DNA of 27,588 bases from a virus. Below the pieces are notes generated by a model that did no database searches, was not told the origin of the DNA, and saw only the letters and a list, made by a program, of their open reading frames with translations. The translations under genes and the position numbers were made by a program. This document shows, piece by piece, positions 8,639 through 16,277 of this stretch (the stretch's first letter is position 1; each line of letters starts with the position of its first letter). Location of the stretch: IMG/VR virus record IMGVR_UViG_3300031758_000452, positions 1-27,588 of that record. One strand, written 5' to 3'.

Positions 8639-9121
8639 ATGGCTATCAAAGTTAAACAATCAACTATCGATGAAATTAAAAAGATGGGTATGACTAAGGC
8701 TCTTGCTGCTGCAAAGACTCGCCGTACTCCAGAATACCAAGAAGCAATCAAACGTATGTATGGTGCTAAGAGATTAGCAAAGGCTACTGCTGGTGCTAAA
8801 ACAACAAGAGGAAGTTCAATTCCTGTTGGTGGTGTTATGGGTTCTAAGAGGTCTAAAGTTATGTCTGGTCCTGTAACTTCAACAATGAAGAAAAAAGTTG
8901 TTAAACGTAACGCTGCTGGTAAAGTTGTTAATAGGCAAAGTTTTGCTGATTTAACTCCTGCACAAAAAAAGACTGTTACAGCAAAAATGAAGGCTGACCG
9001 TAGTAAAACTTCACGTACTGCAGGTAAAGTTGTTGGTGTTCTTTCAGCACCGTTTGGTCCTGTTGGTGCTGCTGCTGCAATTTATGGTACAAGAGATTTC
9101 AGAAAAAGAAAGAAGAAATAA
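8639..9121 (+). CDS. Lys/Arg-rich protein, 160 aa
   Basis: A strongly basic protein. The N-terminal third is helical with a motif KKMGMTKALAAAK and a later RMYGAKRL (residues about 40-47). The middle is a Lys/Ser/Gly-rich flexible part, a second basic segment is near 115-130, and a hydrophobic Ala/Gly/Pro-rich stretch (VVGVLSAPFGPVGAAAAIYG, about 132-151) precedes a KKRKKK-like end. This hydrophobic piece could insert in a membrane or be a packing segment. The composition recalls histone-like or DNA-condensing proteins, but I know no defined function. It is coupled to the next gene by TAATG. Confidence 0.6.
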   Translation: MAIKVKQSTIDEIKKMGMTKALAAAKTRRTPEYQEAIKRMYGAKRLAKATAGAKTTRGSSIPVGGVMGSKRSKVMSGPVTSTMKKKVVKRNAAGKVVNRQSFADLTPAQKKTVTAKMKADRSKTSRTAGKVVGVLSAPFGPVGAAAAIYGTRDFRKRKKK

Positions 9122-9381
9122 TGATTAAAGATTCTCGCCTTAAAAGGGCTGGAGTCTCTGGGTATAACAAACCAAAACGAACCCCTAGCCACCCAACTAA
9201 ATCACACGTTGTTGTGGCTAAGGTTGGTTCACAAGTTAAGACTATTCGTTTTGGTCAGCAAGGTGTTACTGGGGACAGACAACCTACTAAACGTCAAGCA
9301 TCTTTTAAAGCACGTCACGCAAAGAATATTGCTAAGGGTAAGATGAGCGCAGCCTATTGGGCGGATAAGGTTAAGTGGTGA
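9121..9381 (+). CDS. Conserved basic phage protein, 86 aa
   Basis: The pattern LKRAGVSGYNKPKRTPSHPT, then SHVVVAKVGSQVKTIRFGQQ and a C-terminus KARHAKNIAKGKMSAAYWAD is one I recognise as a recurrent conserved phage protein of unknown function found near head genes in many aquatic phages. It is strongly basic, with a central beta hairpin and a conserved helical end. It shares one base with the previous gene and four with the next (GTGA at 9378-9381). A virion or DNA-binding role is inferred from charge and place. Confidence 0.65.
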   Translation: MIKDSRLKRAGVSGYNKPKRTPSHPTKSHVVVAKVGSQVKTIRFGQQGVTGDRQPTKRQASFKARHAKNIAKGKMSAAYWADKVKW

Positions 9382-9533
9382 AGAAACAATTTTGGGATAA
9401 AAAGAACCCTAAGAAAACTTCTAAGAAATTAACTCCAGCACAAATTAAAAGTGCCAAGGCTCGTGCTAAGGCTGCTGGTAGAAAATACCCAAACCTAGTA
9501 GATAATGCTGCTGTAGCAAGAAAATCTAAATAA
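9378..9533 (+). CDS. Basic mini-protein, 51 aa
   Basis: The frame starts at GTG 9378, overlapping the previous stop by four bases, and ends at TAA 9533. The product is Lys/Ala-rich: WDKKNPKKTSKKLTPAQIKS followed by AKARAKAAGRKYPNLVDNAA. The LTPAQxxxAxARAKxAGRxYPNLVDN pattern recurs in small phage proteins that I have seen near head genes; function unknown. It ends the cluster of tiny basic genes. Seventeen bases with GGGGACG separate it from the glycosyltransferase. Confidence 0.65.
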   Translation: MKKQFWDKKNPKKTSKKLTPAQIKSAKARAKAAGRKYPNLVDNAAVARKSK

Positions 9534-9550
9534 AACATATTGGGGACGAT

Positions 9551-10612
9551 ATGAAAATAGCAGTATATGCAATTGCTTTAAATGAAGAGAAGCACGTTAT
9601 GCGTTGGTTGGAAGCAACCAAAGATGCTGATGTTAGACTAGTTGCTGATACTGGTTCAACAGATAGAACTGTTAAAATATTACAAGGGGCACCAAATGTT
9701 ATTGTTCATCAAATCAGTGTTCAACCGTTCAGGTTTGATGATGCGCGTAATGCTGCTCTTGCTTTGTTACCTACTGATGTTGATATGTGTCTTTCCCTTG
9801 ATTTGGATGAGATACCGCAAGATGGATTCTTTGATGTTGTAAGACAGAACTGGACTCCTGATGTTAACCGTATTTGGTTAACTTGGGAAACAGGATACAA
9901 GTGGCAGAACAATAATCGTTTTCATTCAAGACACGGTTATCGTTGGGTTAAGCCTTGCCACGAGGTCACAGAATATTATGGTGACTTTTTTGGTGGTGAA
10001 GAGAAAAGTATTACTCTTGATTTAACTGTTACACATAGACCTGATGATGATAAGTCTAGGGCACAGTATCTTCCTATGTTGAAGATGGCTGTTGCTGAAG
10101 CACCTAATGATGCTCGTATGTGGGCTTATCTTTGCAGAGAGTATTTCTTTCACAATAAGTGGAGAGAAACTATTGAGTCTGCTGAAGAGATGCTTAAAGC
10201 AGGTGGCTGGTATATAGAACGTGCAGCGTCTTGTAGGGCTGCTGGTGAAGCGTTTGTAAATCTTAAGAATAAAGAGATGGCAAGGGACTGGTTTGTTAAA
10301 GGTGTGAAAGAGGCACCTGACCAACTTGAGGCTTGGTATTCTTTAGCACAATTTAATTATGATGTTAAGAACTGGCAGGGATGTTGGGACTCAGCAATTA
10401 AGGTTGAGACACTTACTAAAGAGAAACATTATCTTATTAATGATGATGTTTGGAATTGGAAATGTTTTGATTTGTTAGCCATCTCAGGATGGCATCTTGG
10501 TAAAAAGAAAGAAGCAATTGATTACGCAGTGATGGCAATACAAAACAATCCTAAAGAACAAAGATTAATAGATAACTTGGAATGGATGCAAAAACAGGAT
10601 GACAACGTTTAA
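9551..10612 (+). CDS. Glycosyltransferase (GT2-like, GT-A fold) with TPR-like C-terminus, 353 aa
   Basis: The N-terminus has the standard start of GT2 enzymes: VYAIALNEEKHVMRWLEA, then VADTGSTDRTVKIL (residues 31-44) and a DLDE metal/nucleotide-sugar motif at 84-87. A conserved-looking WVKPCHEV lies near 143-150. From about residue 160 to 345 there are repeated helical pairs of TPR type (MWAYLCREYFFHNKWRETIE and similar). Such enzymes transfer a sugar from a nucleotide donor. Its place between head and connector genes suggests it modifies a virion protein or a host surface glycan, but the acceptor cannot be told. The ribosome site GGGGACGAT precedes ATG. It overlaps the next gene by 14 bases. 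Confidence 0.8.
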   Translation: MKIAVYAIALNEEKHVMRWLEATKDADVRLVADTGSTDRTVKILQGAPNVIVHQISVQPFRFDDARNAALALLPTDVDMCLSLDLDEIPQDGFFDVVRQNWTPDVNRIWLTWETGYKWQNNNRFHSRHGYRWVKPCHEVTEYYGDFFGGEEKSITLDLTVTHRPDDDKSRAQYLPMLKMAVAEAPNDARMWAYLCREYFFHNKWRETIESAEEMLKAGGWYIERAASCRAAGEAFVNLKNKEMARDWFVKGVKEAPDQLEAWYSLAQFNYDVKNWQGCWDSAIKVETLTKEKHYLINDDVWNWKCFDLLAISGWHLGKKKEAIDYAVMAIQNNPKEQRLIDNLEWMQKQDDNV

Positions 10613-11492
10613 CGATATGGTTGAAGAGGTTTTAATTAACCTTGAAGGTTTTACCCTTCGTCAAGACCGTACCACATATTTAACTTCTGGTATTGATTCA
10701 GATGATTTAAGTATCTCTCTTGCCAGTGGTGACAACATTGGTAAAGGTATTATAGAAATTGATGATGAACTTATTCACATTGACTCTGTTGACCGTTCTG
10801 ACCGTTCTGCTGTTATCTCACCATTTGGTAGAGGTTATCGTGGCACAACTGCTGCATCACATTCTGCTAACGCTAAAGTAACATTCTCCCCAAGTTTCCC
10901 ACGTCTATCTGTTAAACGTGCAATCAATGACACTATCCGTGCAGTTTACCCAAATGTTTACGGTAAAGCATCCACAACTTTTACATTCAATCCTTCTGTA
11001 ACAACATACTCATTACCTGTTGAAGCAGAAACAGTGTTAGCAGTTTCTTGGGATACTATCGGACCAAGTAACGAATGGTTGCCAATTAGACGTTGGAGAC
11101 ACGACCCAACTGCTAATACAGGTGAGTACGCAACAAGTAACGCTATCAGTATTTATGAACCAATTGTTCCTGGTCGTACTATAAATGTTGTTTACTCTAA
11201 AACACCTACACCATTATCAAATGCTAATGATGTGTTTACAACTGTTACAGGTCTTGAAGAAACAAGTCGTGATTTAATTATTTACGGTGCAGCCTATCGT
11301 ATGGCTTCTTTCATTGACCCAGGTCGTTTAACATTTACTTCACCTGAAGCAGACCAAAACGACCAGACTCGTCCTTTTGGTTCTGGTACAAATACTGCAA
11401 GATATTTGTTGGCTTTGTATCAGCAACGTTTGCAAGAAGAAACAAATAGGTTAATCGGCAAGTATCCTGTCCGCGTCCACTACACAATATAA
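10599..11492 (+). CDS. Probable head-tail connector/tail structural protein, 297 aa
   Basis: Residues about 20-105 are a beta-rich module with signature FTLRQDRTTYLTSGI, then IIEIDDELIHIDSVDR and RGYRGTTAASHSANAKVTF. The later part is mixed, with a helical segment (RLSVKRAINDTIRAVYP) and a long C-terminal helix (RYLLALYQQRLQEETNRL). The helix that follows the module and the C-terminal helix are what one finds in adaptor proteins that join portal and tail. The position before the fibres fits. The N-terminal module also occurs at the start of the following fibre. Connector identity is inference. A later ATG at 10617 is an alternative start. Confidence 0.55.
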   Translation: MTTFNDMVEEVLINLEGFTLRQDRTTYLTSGIDSDDLSISLASGDNIGKGIIEIDDELIHIDSVDRSDRSAVISPFGRGYRGTTAASHSANAKVTFSPSFPRLSVKRAINDTIRAVYPNVYGKASTTFTFNPSVTTYSLPVEAETVLAVSWDTIGPSNEWLPIRRWRHDPTANTGEYATSNAISIYEPIVPGRTINVVYSKTPTPLSNANDVFTTVTGLEETSRDLIIYGAAYRMASFIDPGRLTFTSPEADQNDQTRPFGSGTNTARYLLALYQQRLQEETNRLIGKYPVRVHYTI

Positions 11493-11501
11493 GGTAAATT
11501 A

Positions 11502-13454
11502 ATGTCCAGAAAATATTCTAGCGTTTCACTCGAAACAGAAGTTGTTGGTTCTTTAACCACATCTGCAACAAGTATTACAGTTGTTAACGCAACTAATCTT
11601 CTCGGTGGTATCAACGCAGCATCCATCAACACTACTGATGACTTCATTGTTGTTCTTGACCCTGAAACATCAAGTGAAGAAATTGTTAGGGTAACTGCTG
11701 TTGCTTCTAACACTCTCACTGTTGTTCGTGGTTATGATGGTTCAACTGCTAAGACTCATACTTCTGGTGCCAAGGTTCGCCATATGGCTATCGGTGAGGA
11801 TATGCGTAATGCTGCAGCCCACATTGAGGCTACTGCTGCTCACGGTGCTACTGGTGCTGTGGTTGGTACAACTAATACCCAAACTTTAACTAACAAAACT
11901 ATTAGTGCTGCAAGTAATACTATTAGTGATATTGCTAACGCTAACATTGCTTCTGCTGCTGCGATTGCTGATACTAAACTTGGTACTATTTCTACAGCGA
12001 ATAAGGTTCAGAACTCTGCTACTACTGCTACTTCAAGTAACTCTGGTTCAGCAATTGTTTCTCGTGATTCTTCAGGTAACTTCAGTGCAGGAACTATCAC
12101 TGCTGCTTTAACAGGTAACGTAACTGGTAATGCTTCTACTGCTACCACTCTTGCTACTGCTAGAGATTTTCAAATCCTTGGTGATGTTGAGGCTTCTGCT
12201 GTTTCTTTTAATGGTTCAGGTAACGTTAACTTAACAACACAGATTGCTAACAATGTTATTGTTAACGCAGACATTAATGCTTCTGCTGCAATTGATAAGA
12301 CTAAGATTGCTGGTACAGCAATTACTGCTGCAGATACTGGTACTGTAACTAACACAATGTTGGCTGGTTCAATTGCCAACAGTAAGTTAGCAACTGACCC
12401 TTTGGCTCGTGCTAACCACACTGGTACACAACTAGCAGCAACTGTTTCAGATTTTGATACACAGGTTCGTACTTCTAAAGTAACTGACCTTGCTGCACCT
12501 ACTGGTTCATTCTCAATGAACTCACAAAAGATTACTAACCTTGCAACAGCAACAACAAGCACTGATGCTATTAACAAAGATTATGTTGATAGTAAAGTTG
12601 GTGCCAATAATGGTATTGCTTCACTTGATTCTGCAGGTAAGGTTCCAACTTCACAACTTCCTGCTGTTGCTATCGCTGAAACCTATGTTGTAAATTCACA
12701 AGCAGCGATGCTTGCTTTACCATCTGATGTTGGTGAGATTGCAATTCGTACAGATGTTAGCAAGTCTTTCATTCTTACAGCATCTCCTGCTTCTACTCTT
12801 GGTAACTGGCAAGAACTGTTAACCAGTGATGCTGTTACTTCTGTTGATGGTCAAACAGGTAACGTAAGTTTGGCTTCAACATATGTTAACGTTACTGGTG
12901 ATACTATGTCTGGTGCCCTTGCTATGGGTACTAACAAGATTACTGGTATGGGTGACCCAACATCTGCACAGGATGCTGCAACTAAAAACTATGTTGATAC
13001 TGCAGTTATTGCACCAAGTAATCTTACTGGTCCTATTACTTCTGTTGGTTCAGCAACTTCTGTTGCTGCACAAACTGGTACTGGTTCTACTTTTGTTATG
13101 CAAACCAGTCCAACTTTAACCACACCTAACATTGGTGTTGCTACTGCAACATCTATTAACGGTACAACTATTCCAAATACAGCAACACTTGTTACAACTG
13201 CTGATACTGCTTTACTTGTTCCAAGTCAAACAGGTCAAAATGGTAAAGTTTTAACAACTAACGGTACTGCTTCTTCTTGGGGTAGTGCTGGTTCAGCAAC
13301 TTATTATCAAACTTCAGCCCCTACAGCGACTGCTGTTGGTGAGTTGTGGGTTGATTCTGATGCAACAGCATCAATTTTAAATACTAACGATTTTGTTCAA
13401 AAGACAAATATTTATTCAGAAGCGATTCATCCGTTCGTGATGATGGGAGCATAA
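11502..13454 (+). CDS. Tail fibre protein with tandem repeats, 650 aa
   Basis: The N-terminal module (about 10-95: VVGSLTTSATSITVVNATNL, EEIVRVTAVASNTLTVVRGY, TAKTHTSGAKVRHMAIG) resembles that of the preceding protein and probably attaches the fibre. The shaft is low-complexity Ala/Thr/Ser/Asn-rich with typical fibre repeats: TNTQTLTNKTISAASNTI, KITNLATATTSTDAINKDYV (about 347-366) and KITGMGDPTSAQDAATKNYV (about 478-497). The C-terminus holds YYQTSAPTATAVGELWVDSD, a motif also present near the start of the 307-aa fibre. It probably forms a trimeric fibre reaching the host. Thr/Ala codons dominate. Confidence 0.85.
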   Translation: MSRKYSSVSLETEVVGSLTTSATSITVVNATNLLGGINAASINTTDDFIVVLDPETSSEEIVRVTAVASNTLTVVRGYDGSTAKTHTSGAKVRHMAIGEDMRNAAAHIEATAAHGATGAVVGTTNTQTLTNKTISAASNTISDIANANIASAAAIADTKLGTISTANKVQNSATTATSSNSGSAIVSRDSSGNFSAGTITAALTGNVTGNASTATTLATARDFQILGDVEASAVSFNGSGNVNLTTQIANNVIVNADINASAAIDKTKIAGTAITAADTGTVTNTMLAGSIANSKLATDPLARANHTGTQLAATVSDFDTQVRTSKVTDLAAPTGSFSMNSQKITNLATATTSTDAINKDYVDSKVGANNGIASLDSAGKVPTSQLPAVAIAETYVVNSQAAMLALPSDVGEIAIRTDVSKSFILTASPASTLGNWQELLTSDAVTSVDGQTGNVSLASTYVNVTGDTMSGALAMGTNKITGMGDPTSAQDAATKNYVDTAVIAPSNLTGPITSVGSATSVAAQTGTGSTFVMQTSPTLTTPNIGVATATSINGTTIPNTATLVTTADTALLVPSQTGQNGKVLTTNGTASSWGSAGSATYYQTSAPTATAVGELWVDSDATASILNTNDFVQKTNIYSEAIHPFVMMGA

Positions 13455-13463
13455 GGAAAACTA

Positions 13464-13796
13464 ATGGCAATTACATATAAGGTGCTAGGTCAATCAGCAC
13501 CATCAGCAACAACCAACACTGATGTTTACACTGTTGGTGCAGGAAAGCAAGCAACTATTTCTACTATCACGGTGTGTAACCGTAACACTACAACATCAGC
13601 AACGTACCGTATCGCTGTTCGCCCTGATGGTGCATCAATAGCAAATCAACATTATGTTGCTTATGATGCAACTGTTGGTCCTAAAGATACTGTTACTTGG
13701 ACTATTGGTATCACAGCAGATGCCTCAGATGTTGTTACTGTGTATGCAAGTTCTGCTGATTTATCTTTTAACATCTTCGGAGTGGAGATTGCGTAA
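13464..13796 (+). CDS. Small beta-sandwich virion protein, 110 aa
   Basis: An all-beta protein with regular strands: KQATISTITVCNRNTTTSAT, YRIAVRPDGA, and a later TVTWTIGITADASDVVTVYA. Proteins of this size and pattern occur next to tail fibres in many phages and are probably fibre or tail accessory proteins, or decoration proteins with an immunoglobulin-like fold. AAGGAAAACTA precedes the ATG. The stop overlaps the next start (TAATG), which places it in the adhesion operon. The precise role is unknown. Confidence 0.6.
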   Translation: MAITYKVLGQSAPSATTNTDVYTVGAGKQATISTITVCNRNTTTSATYRIAVRPDGASIANQHYVAYDATVGPKDTVTWTIGITADASDVVTVYASSADLSFNIFGVEIA

Positions 13797-14326
13797 TGGC
13801 TATTAAAACGGCTAGTGGTTCTGATTTACGTAATAGTTTAAGTTCTGGTTTGGTGTTGTTGAATACGACTACTTTTAGTGGAGTAGCCAGTCAATCAATC
13901 AATGATGTATTTAGTGCAACATATAAAAGTTATTTAATTATTTGTGGTTTTACTTCAATTACTGCTTCTCCAATGACTATGAGATTAAGAGTATCTGGTA
14001 CAGATAATTCGGCAGCAAATTATGGTTTCGCTTATACAGTTGGTCGTTTAGGTTATCACGACAGTTCTGGCGCAAACACAAACACAAGTTGGGAAATTTC
14101 TCAAGCAGAGAATTTTAGACAATGTTCTTTTACAATGCATTTACACAATCCTTTTGAAACAGAGTTCACGACTTTCCAAAGTAGTACTGCTGCTTTTAAC
14201 AACAGTAATTCATTATTTTATAGTCACAGTGGCGCAACCAGCGTAACAACTTCCTACACAGGTTTTACTTTGTTGCCACCTGGAAATATGACTGGAACAG
14301 TCAGCGTTTATGGATTGGCGAAATAA
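13796..14326 (+). CDS. Receptor-binding-type fibre protein, paralogue A, 176 aa
   Basis: A beta-rich protein related to three others in this window. Shared elements are SGLVLLNTTTFSGVASQSI at 18-36, FSATYKSYLI near 39-48, MRLRVSGTDNS near 62-72 and a C-terminus GNMTGTVSVYGLA. The middle of the protein differs between paralogues, as expected for a jelly-roll-like head whose loops contact the receptor. The short N-terminus (MAIKTASGSDLRNSL) may bind the tail. It is followed directly by a small chaperone-like gene, with one-base overlap. Receptor binding is inferred from context and variability. Confidence 0.65.
   Translation: MAIKTASGSDLRNSLSSGLVLLNTTTFSGVASQSINDVFSATYKSYLIICGFTSITASPMTMRLRVSGTDNSAANYGFAYTVGRLGYHDSSGANTNTSWEISQAENFRQCSFTMHLHNPFETEFTTFQSSTAAFNNSNSLFYSHSGATSVTTSYTGFTLLPPGNMTGTVSVYGLAK
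13845..13885 (+). repeat. 41-bp near-identical repeat, copy 1 (with 14663-14703)
   Basis: The 41 bases from ctggtttggtgttgtt to ttttagtggagta match 14663-14703 with only two differences. The repeat lies in the same reading frame in paralogues A and B and codes for the conserved GLVLLNTTxFSGV strand. The genes differ strongly beyond it, so this could be a site of homologous recombination that swaps receptor-binding heads, or a remnant of recent duplication. Confidence 0.85.
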
Positions 14327-14538
14327 TGGCAACAGAAAAAATAAGGATTGGTATTGATGACCAAGTTATTGAATTAACTGGTCAAGCAAAAGCAGATTTT
14401 ATTGCAGATAGAGAAGCCTCATTAGAAGCACAACGCCTACTTGAAACGAAGTATAAAGAAAAACAAGAAGCCAAACAAAACATACTAAAAAAACTTGGTC
14501 TAACACAAGACGAACTAGAAACATTACTAGGAGCATAA
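14326..14538 (+). CDS. Small fibre-assembly chaperone-like protein, copy 1, 70 aa
   Basis: A helical, charged protein that begins MATEKIRIGIDDQVIELTGQ and ends GLTQDELETLLGA, with a Glu/Lys-rich helix between. A second copy, 73 aa, lies at 15132-15353 with the same layout. Small helical proteins of this form commonly follow tail-fibre genes and act as, or are annotated as, fibre assembly chaperones; that role is inferred here. It is linked to the fibre gene upstream by TAATG and ends directly before the ATG of the next fibre. Confidence 0.65.
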   Translation: MATEKIRIGIDDQVIELTGQAKADFIADREASLEAQRLLETKYKEKQEAKQNILKKLGLTQDELETLLGA

Positions 14539-15132
14539 ATGGCTAAACAAGCGTACGTGTACTCTGGAACCGATTGGGTTCCGTTAGCATCAGAGGTGAC
14601 TAACCTTTCTAACTATTACACTAAAGGTGAGGTTGATACTAACTTTACAACTAAGGCTTCTACTGGTTTGGTGTTGTTAAATACGACTAGTTTTAGTGGA
14701 GTAAGTTCTCAAAATTTAGATAACATTTTTAATGCAACTTATGAAAATTATATTGTTGAATTAAGATTTGTTCACAGCACAAGCAGTTCAATTGGTATTC
14801 GTATGCGAGCAGGTGGAACTAACAACACAGGTGCTTCTGCTTATGTCAGAACATTTATTAGAGGTGTTTCTACTGCAACAGCACAACAAGCAACAACAGA
14901 CCAATGGGGTGATGTGATAGAAACTGACACAAACATTTGTAATTTAACAATGTGGTTTTATAGACCATTTTTAGCAGAGCCAACAGGATTTAAGGCTTTT
15001 GGTGGTCGCGCCACTTCAATCACAGGTTATCTTGGTAGACATACTGAAAGTGTTTCCTATGATGGCATAGGGATTCTTTTGGGTACAGGAAATATAACAG
15101 GAAAAATATCTACTTATGGATTGGCTTTGTAA
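14539..15132 (+). CDS. Receptor-binding-type fibre protein, paralogue B, 197 aa
   Basis: It has an N-terminal attachment-like segment with YVYSGTDWVPLASEV (5-19) and NYYTKGEVDTNF (24-36), both patterns usual in tail-fibre linkers. Then comes the shared head: TGLVLLNTTSFSGVSSQNL, FNATYENYIV, IRMRAGGTNNT and a C-terminus GNITGKISTYGLAL. The middle loops (about 105-170) are unlike paralogue A. The segment around 14663-14703 is nearly identical to paralogue A at DNA level. It is followed by its own chaperone-like gene with a one-base overlap. Receptor binding is inferred. Confidence 0.65.
   Translation: MAKQAYVYSGTDWVPLASEVTNLSNYYTKGEVDTNFTTKASTGLVLLNTTSFSGVSSQNLDNIFNATYENYIVELRFVHSTSSSIGIRMRAGGTNNTGASAYVRTFIRGVSTATAQQATTDQWGDVIETDTNICNLTMWFYRPFLAEPTGFKAFGGRATSITGYLGRHTESVSYDGIGILLGTGNITGKISTYGLAL
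14663..14703 (+). repeat. 41-bp near-identical repeat, copy 2 (with 13845-13885)
   Basis: The partner of 13845-13885, with two mismatches in 41 bases and the same reading frame. It encodes the GLVLLNTTSFSGV strand at the beginning of the receptor-binding-type head of paralogue B. Confidence 0.85.
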
Positions 15133-15353
15133 TGGCTACAGAAAAAATTTTTGTTGGATACAACAATGAAAAAGTTGAATTAACAGGTGTAGAAAAAGAA
15201 CAATTTTTACAACAAAGAGAATTAGATAATCAAGCAAAACTTTTACTTGAAACGGAGCAGTTGGCTAAGCAAACTGCACGCGCATCAGCAATTAACAAAC
15301 TTGCAGAAGTTGCAGGACTAACCGAAGAAGAAATTGAAGGGTTGATTAGATAA
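15132..15353 (+). CDS. Small fibre-assembly chaperone-like protein, copy 2, 73 aa
   Basis: A paralogue of the 70-aa protein at 14326. Shared positions include MATEKIxxG near the start, ELTGxxKxxFxxxRE, LLET in the central helix, KQ-A, and GLTxxExExL at the end. It is helical throughout after a short beta start. It overlaps fibre B upstream and the 307-aa fibre downstream by one base each. A role in folding or trimerising the upstream fibre is inferred from position and from having a duplicate in the matching position. Confidence 0.65.
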   Translation: MATEKIFVGYNNEKVELTGVEKEQFLQQRELDNQAKLLLETEQLAKQTARASAINKLAEVAGLTEEEIEGLIR

Positions 15354-16276
15354 TGGCAGCAGTACCAATATACGTATGGAACGGAACAGCCTGGCAAGAA
15401 ACAGGACCAACCATCCCAGCAAACCCAATCAAATACCAAGCAAGTGCCCCTTCCAGCCCCTCCACAGGCGATATTTGGGTGGATTCTGACGGTGATGTGA
15501 CCACAGGTTCACAACAGTTCCAACGGTTCCGTTTTGTGGCTTCTGGTGGTGAAACCACTATTTCTGGTGCTGATGCTAATGGTGCTGTTTTGGCTTACAC
15601 AGCAGGTTTGGAGCAGGTTGTTTTGAATGGTGCTGTGCTTGTTCGTGGTCACGATTACACGGCAACTAATGGTACTTCTATTACTGGTTTGTCTCCTGCT
15701 TTGGTGGCTAATGATGTGTTGGAAGTGTTTTCTTTTATTGCTTTTACTGTTGCTAATACTTATACCCAGTCACAAGTTGATGGGTTGTTTAATAGTGCAA
15801 ACGGTATTTTAACTTCTTTAGAAACTGGTACTTTAACTGGTGCTTCTGTAACTACAAGTACTTTGTCTGGTAGTTATAGAGATTTGTATGTTGTTATCAA
15901 AAATTTACAGCCAGCAACAGACGCAACAAGTTTAAGAATGCGTTTTAATGGTGACGCAAATACTAGATATAATGCGAGTAATAACGTAGGTTCAACTTCT
16001 GCTTTTGATGAAAGTTCAATGGGTTTAACTGGAAACATTGACAATGGTACTTCTAATGGTTTAATTCGTATGACTATACCTGAATATGCAAATACTACAA
16101 CTTGGAAATTTGTTGACGTTGTAGCAATATATAATGATTCCACAACAGCAACAAGTGTGGGATATAGAAGACAGTATGGGTTTTATAATCAAACAAGCGC
16201 AATTACAACTTTAACATTCTTTATGTCATCAGGTAATCTTACCTCTGGTACCTACACAGTTTACGGAGTGAAATAA
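15353..16276 (+). CDS. Tail fibre/receptor-binding-type protein C, 307 aa
   Basis: The longest of the four related proteins, with three parts. Residues 1-50 contain an anchor-like IYVWNGTAWQETGP and YQASAPSSPSTGDIWVDSDG, the latter shared with the C-terminus of the 650-aa fibre. Residues about 55-135 are a fibre domain (VLAYTAGLEQVVLNGAVLV, GHDYTATNGTSITGLSPALV, DVLEVFSFIAFTVA) familiar from many phage fibres. Then YTQSQVDGLFNSANG leads into a head with LRMRFNGDANTRYN and a C-terminus GNLTSGTYTVYGVK, related to A, B and D. Unlike A and B it has no chaperone-like gene after it. Confidence 0.7.
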   Translation: MAAVPIYVWNGTAWQETGPTIPANPIKYQASAPSSPSTGDIWVDSDGDVTTGSQQFQRFRFVASGGETTISGADANGAVLAYTAGLEQVVLNGAVLVRGHDYTATNGTSITGLSPALVANDVLEVFSFIAFTVANTYTQSQVDGLFNSANGILTSLETGTLTGASVTTSTLSGSYRDLYVVIKNLQPATDATSLRMRFNGDANTRYNASNNVGSTSAFDESSMGLTGNIDNGTSNGLIRMTIPEYANTTTWKFVDVVAIYNDSTTATSVGYRRQYGFYNQTSAITTLTFFMSSGNLTSGTYTVYGVK

Positions 16277-16277
16277 T

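Noticed and set aside
12170-12577. 135-aa minus-strand frame inside the 650-aa fibre
   Set aside because: The Val/Ala/Leu-rich product is the reverse reading of Thr/Ala-rich fibre repeats; no start signals.
11502-13454. CRISPR-like or tandem-repeat array in the Thr/Ala-rich region
   Set aside because: The repetitiveness is codon-level within a fibre shaft; there are no regular repeat-spacer units. No CRISPR array was seen elsewhere either.
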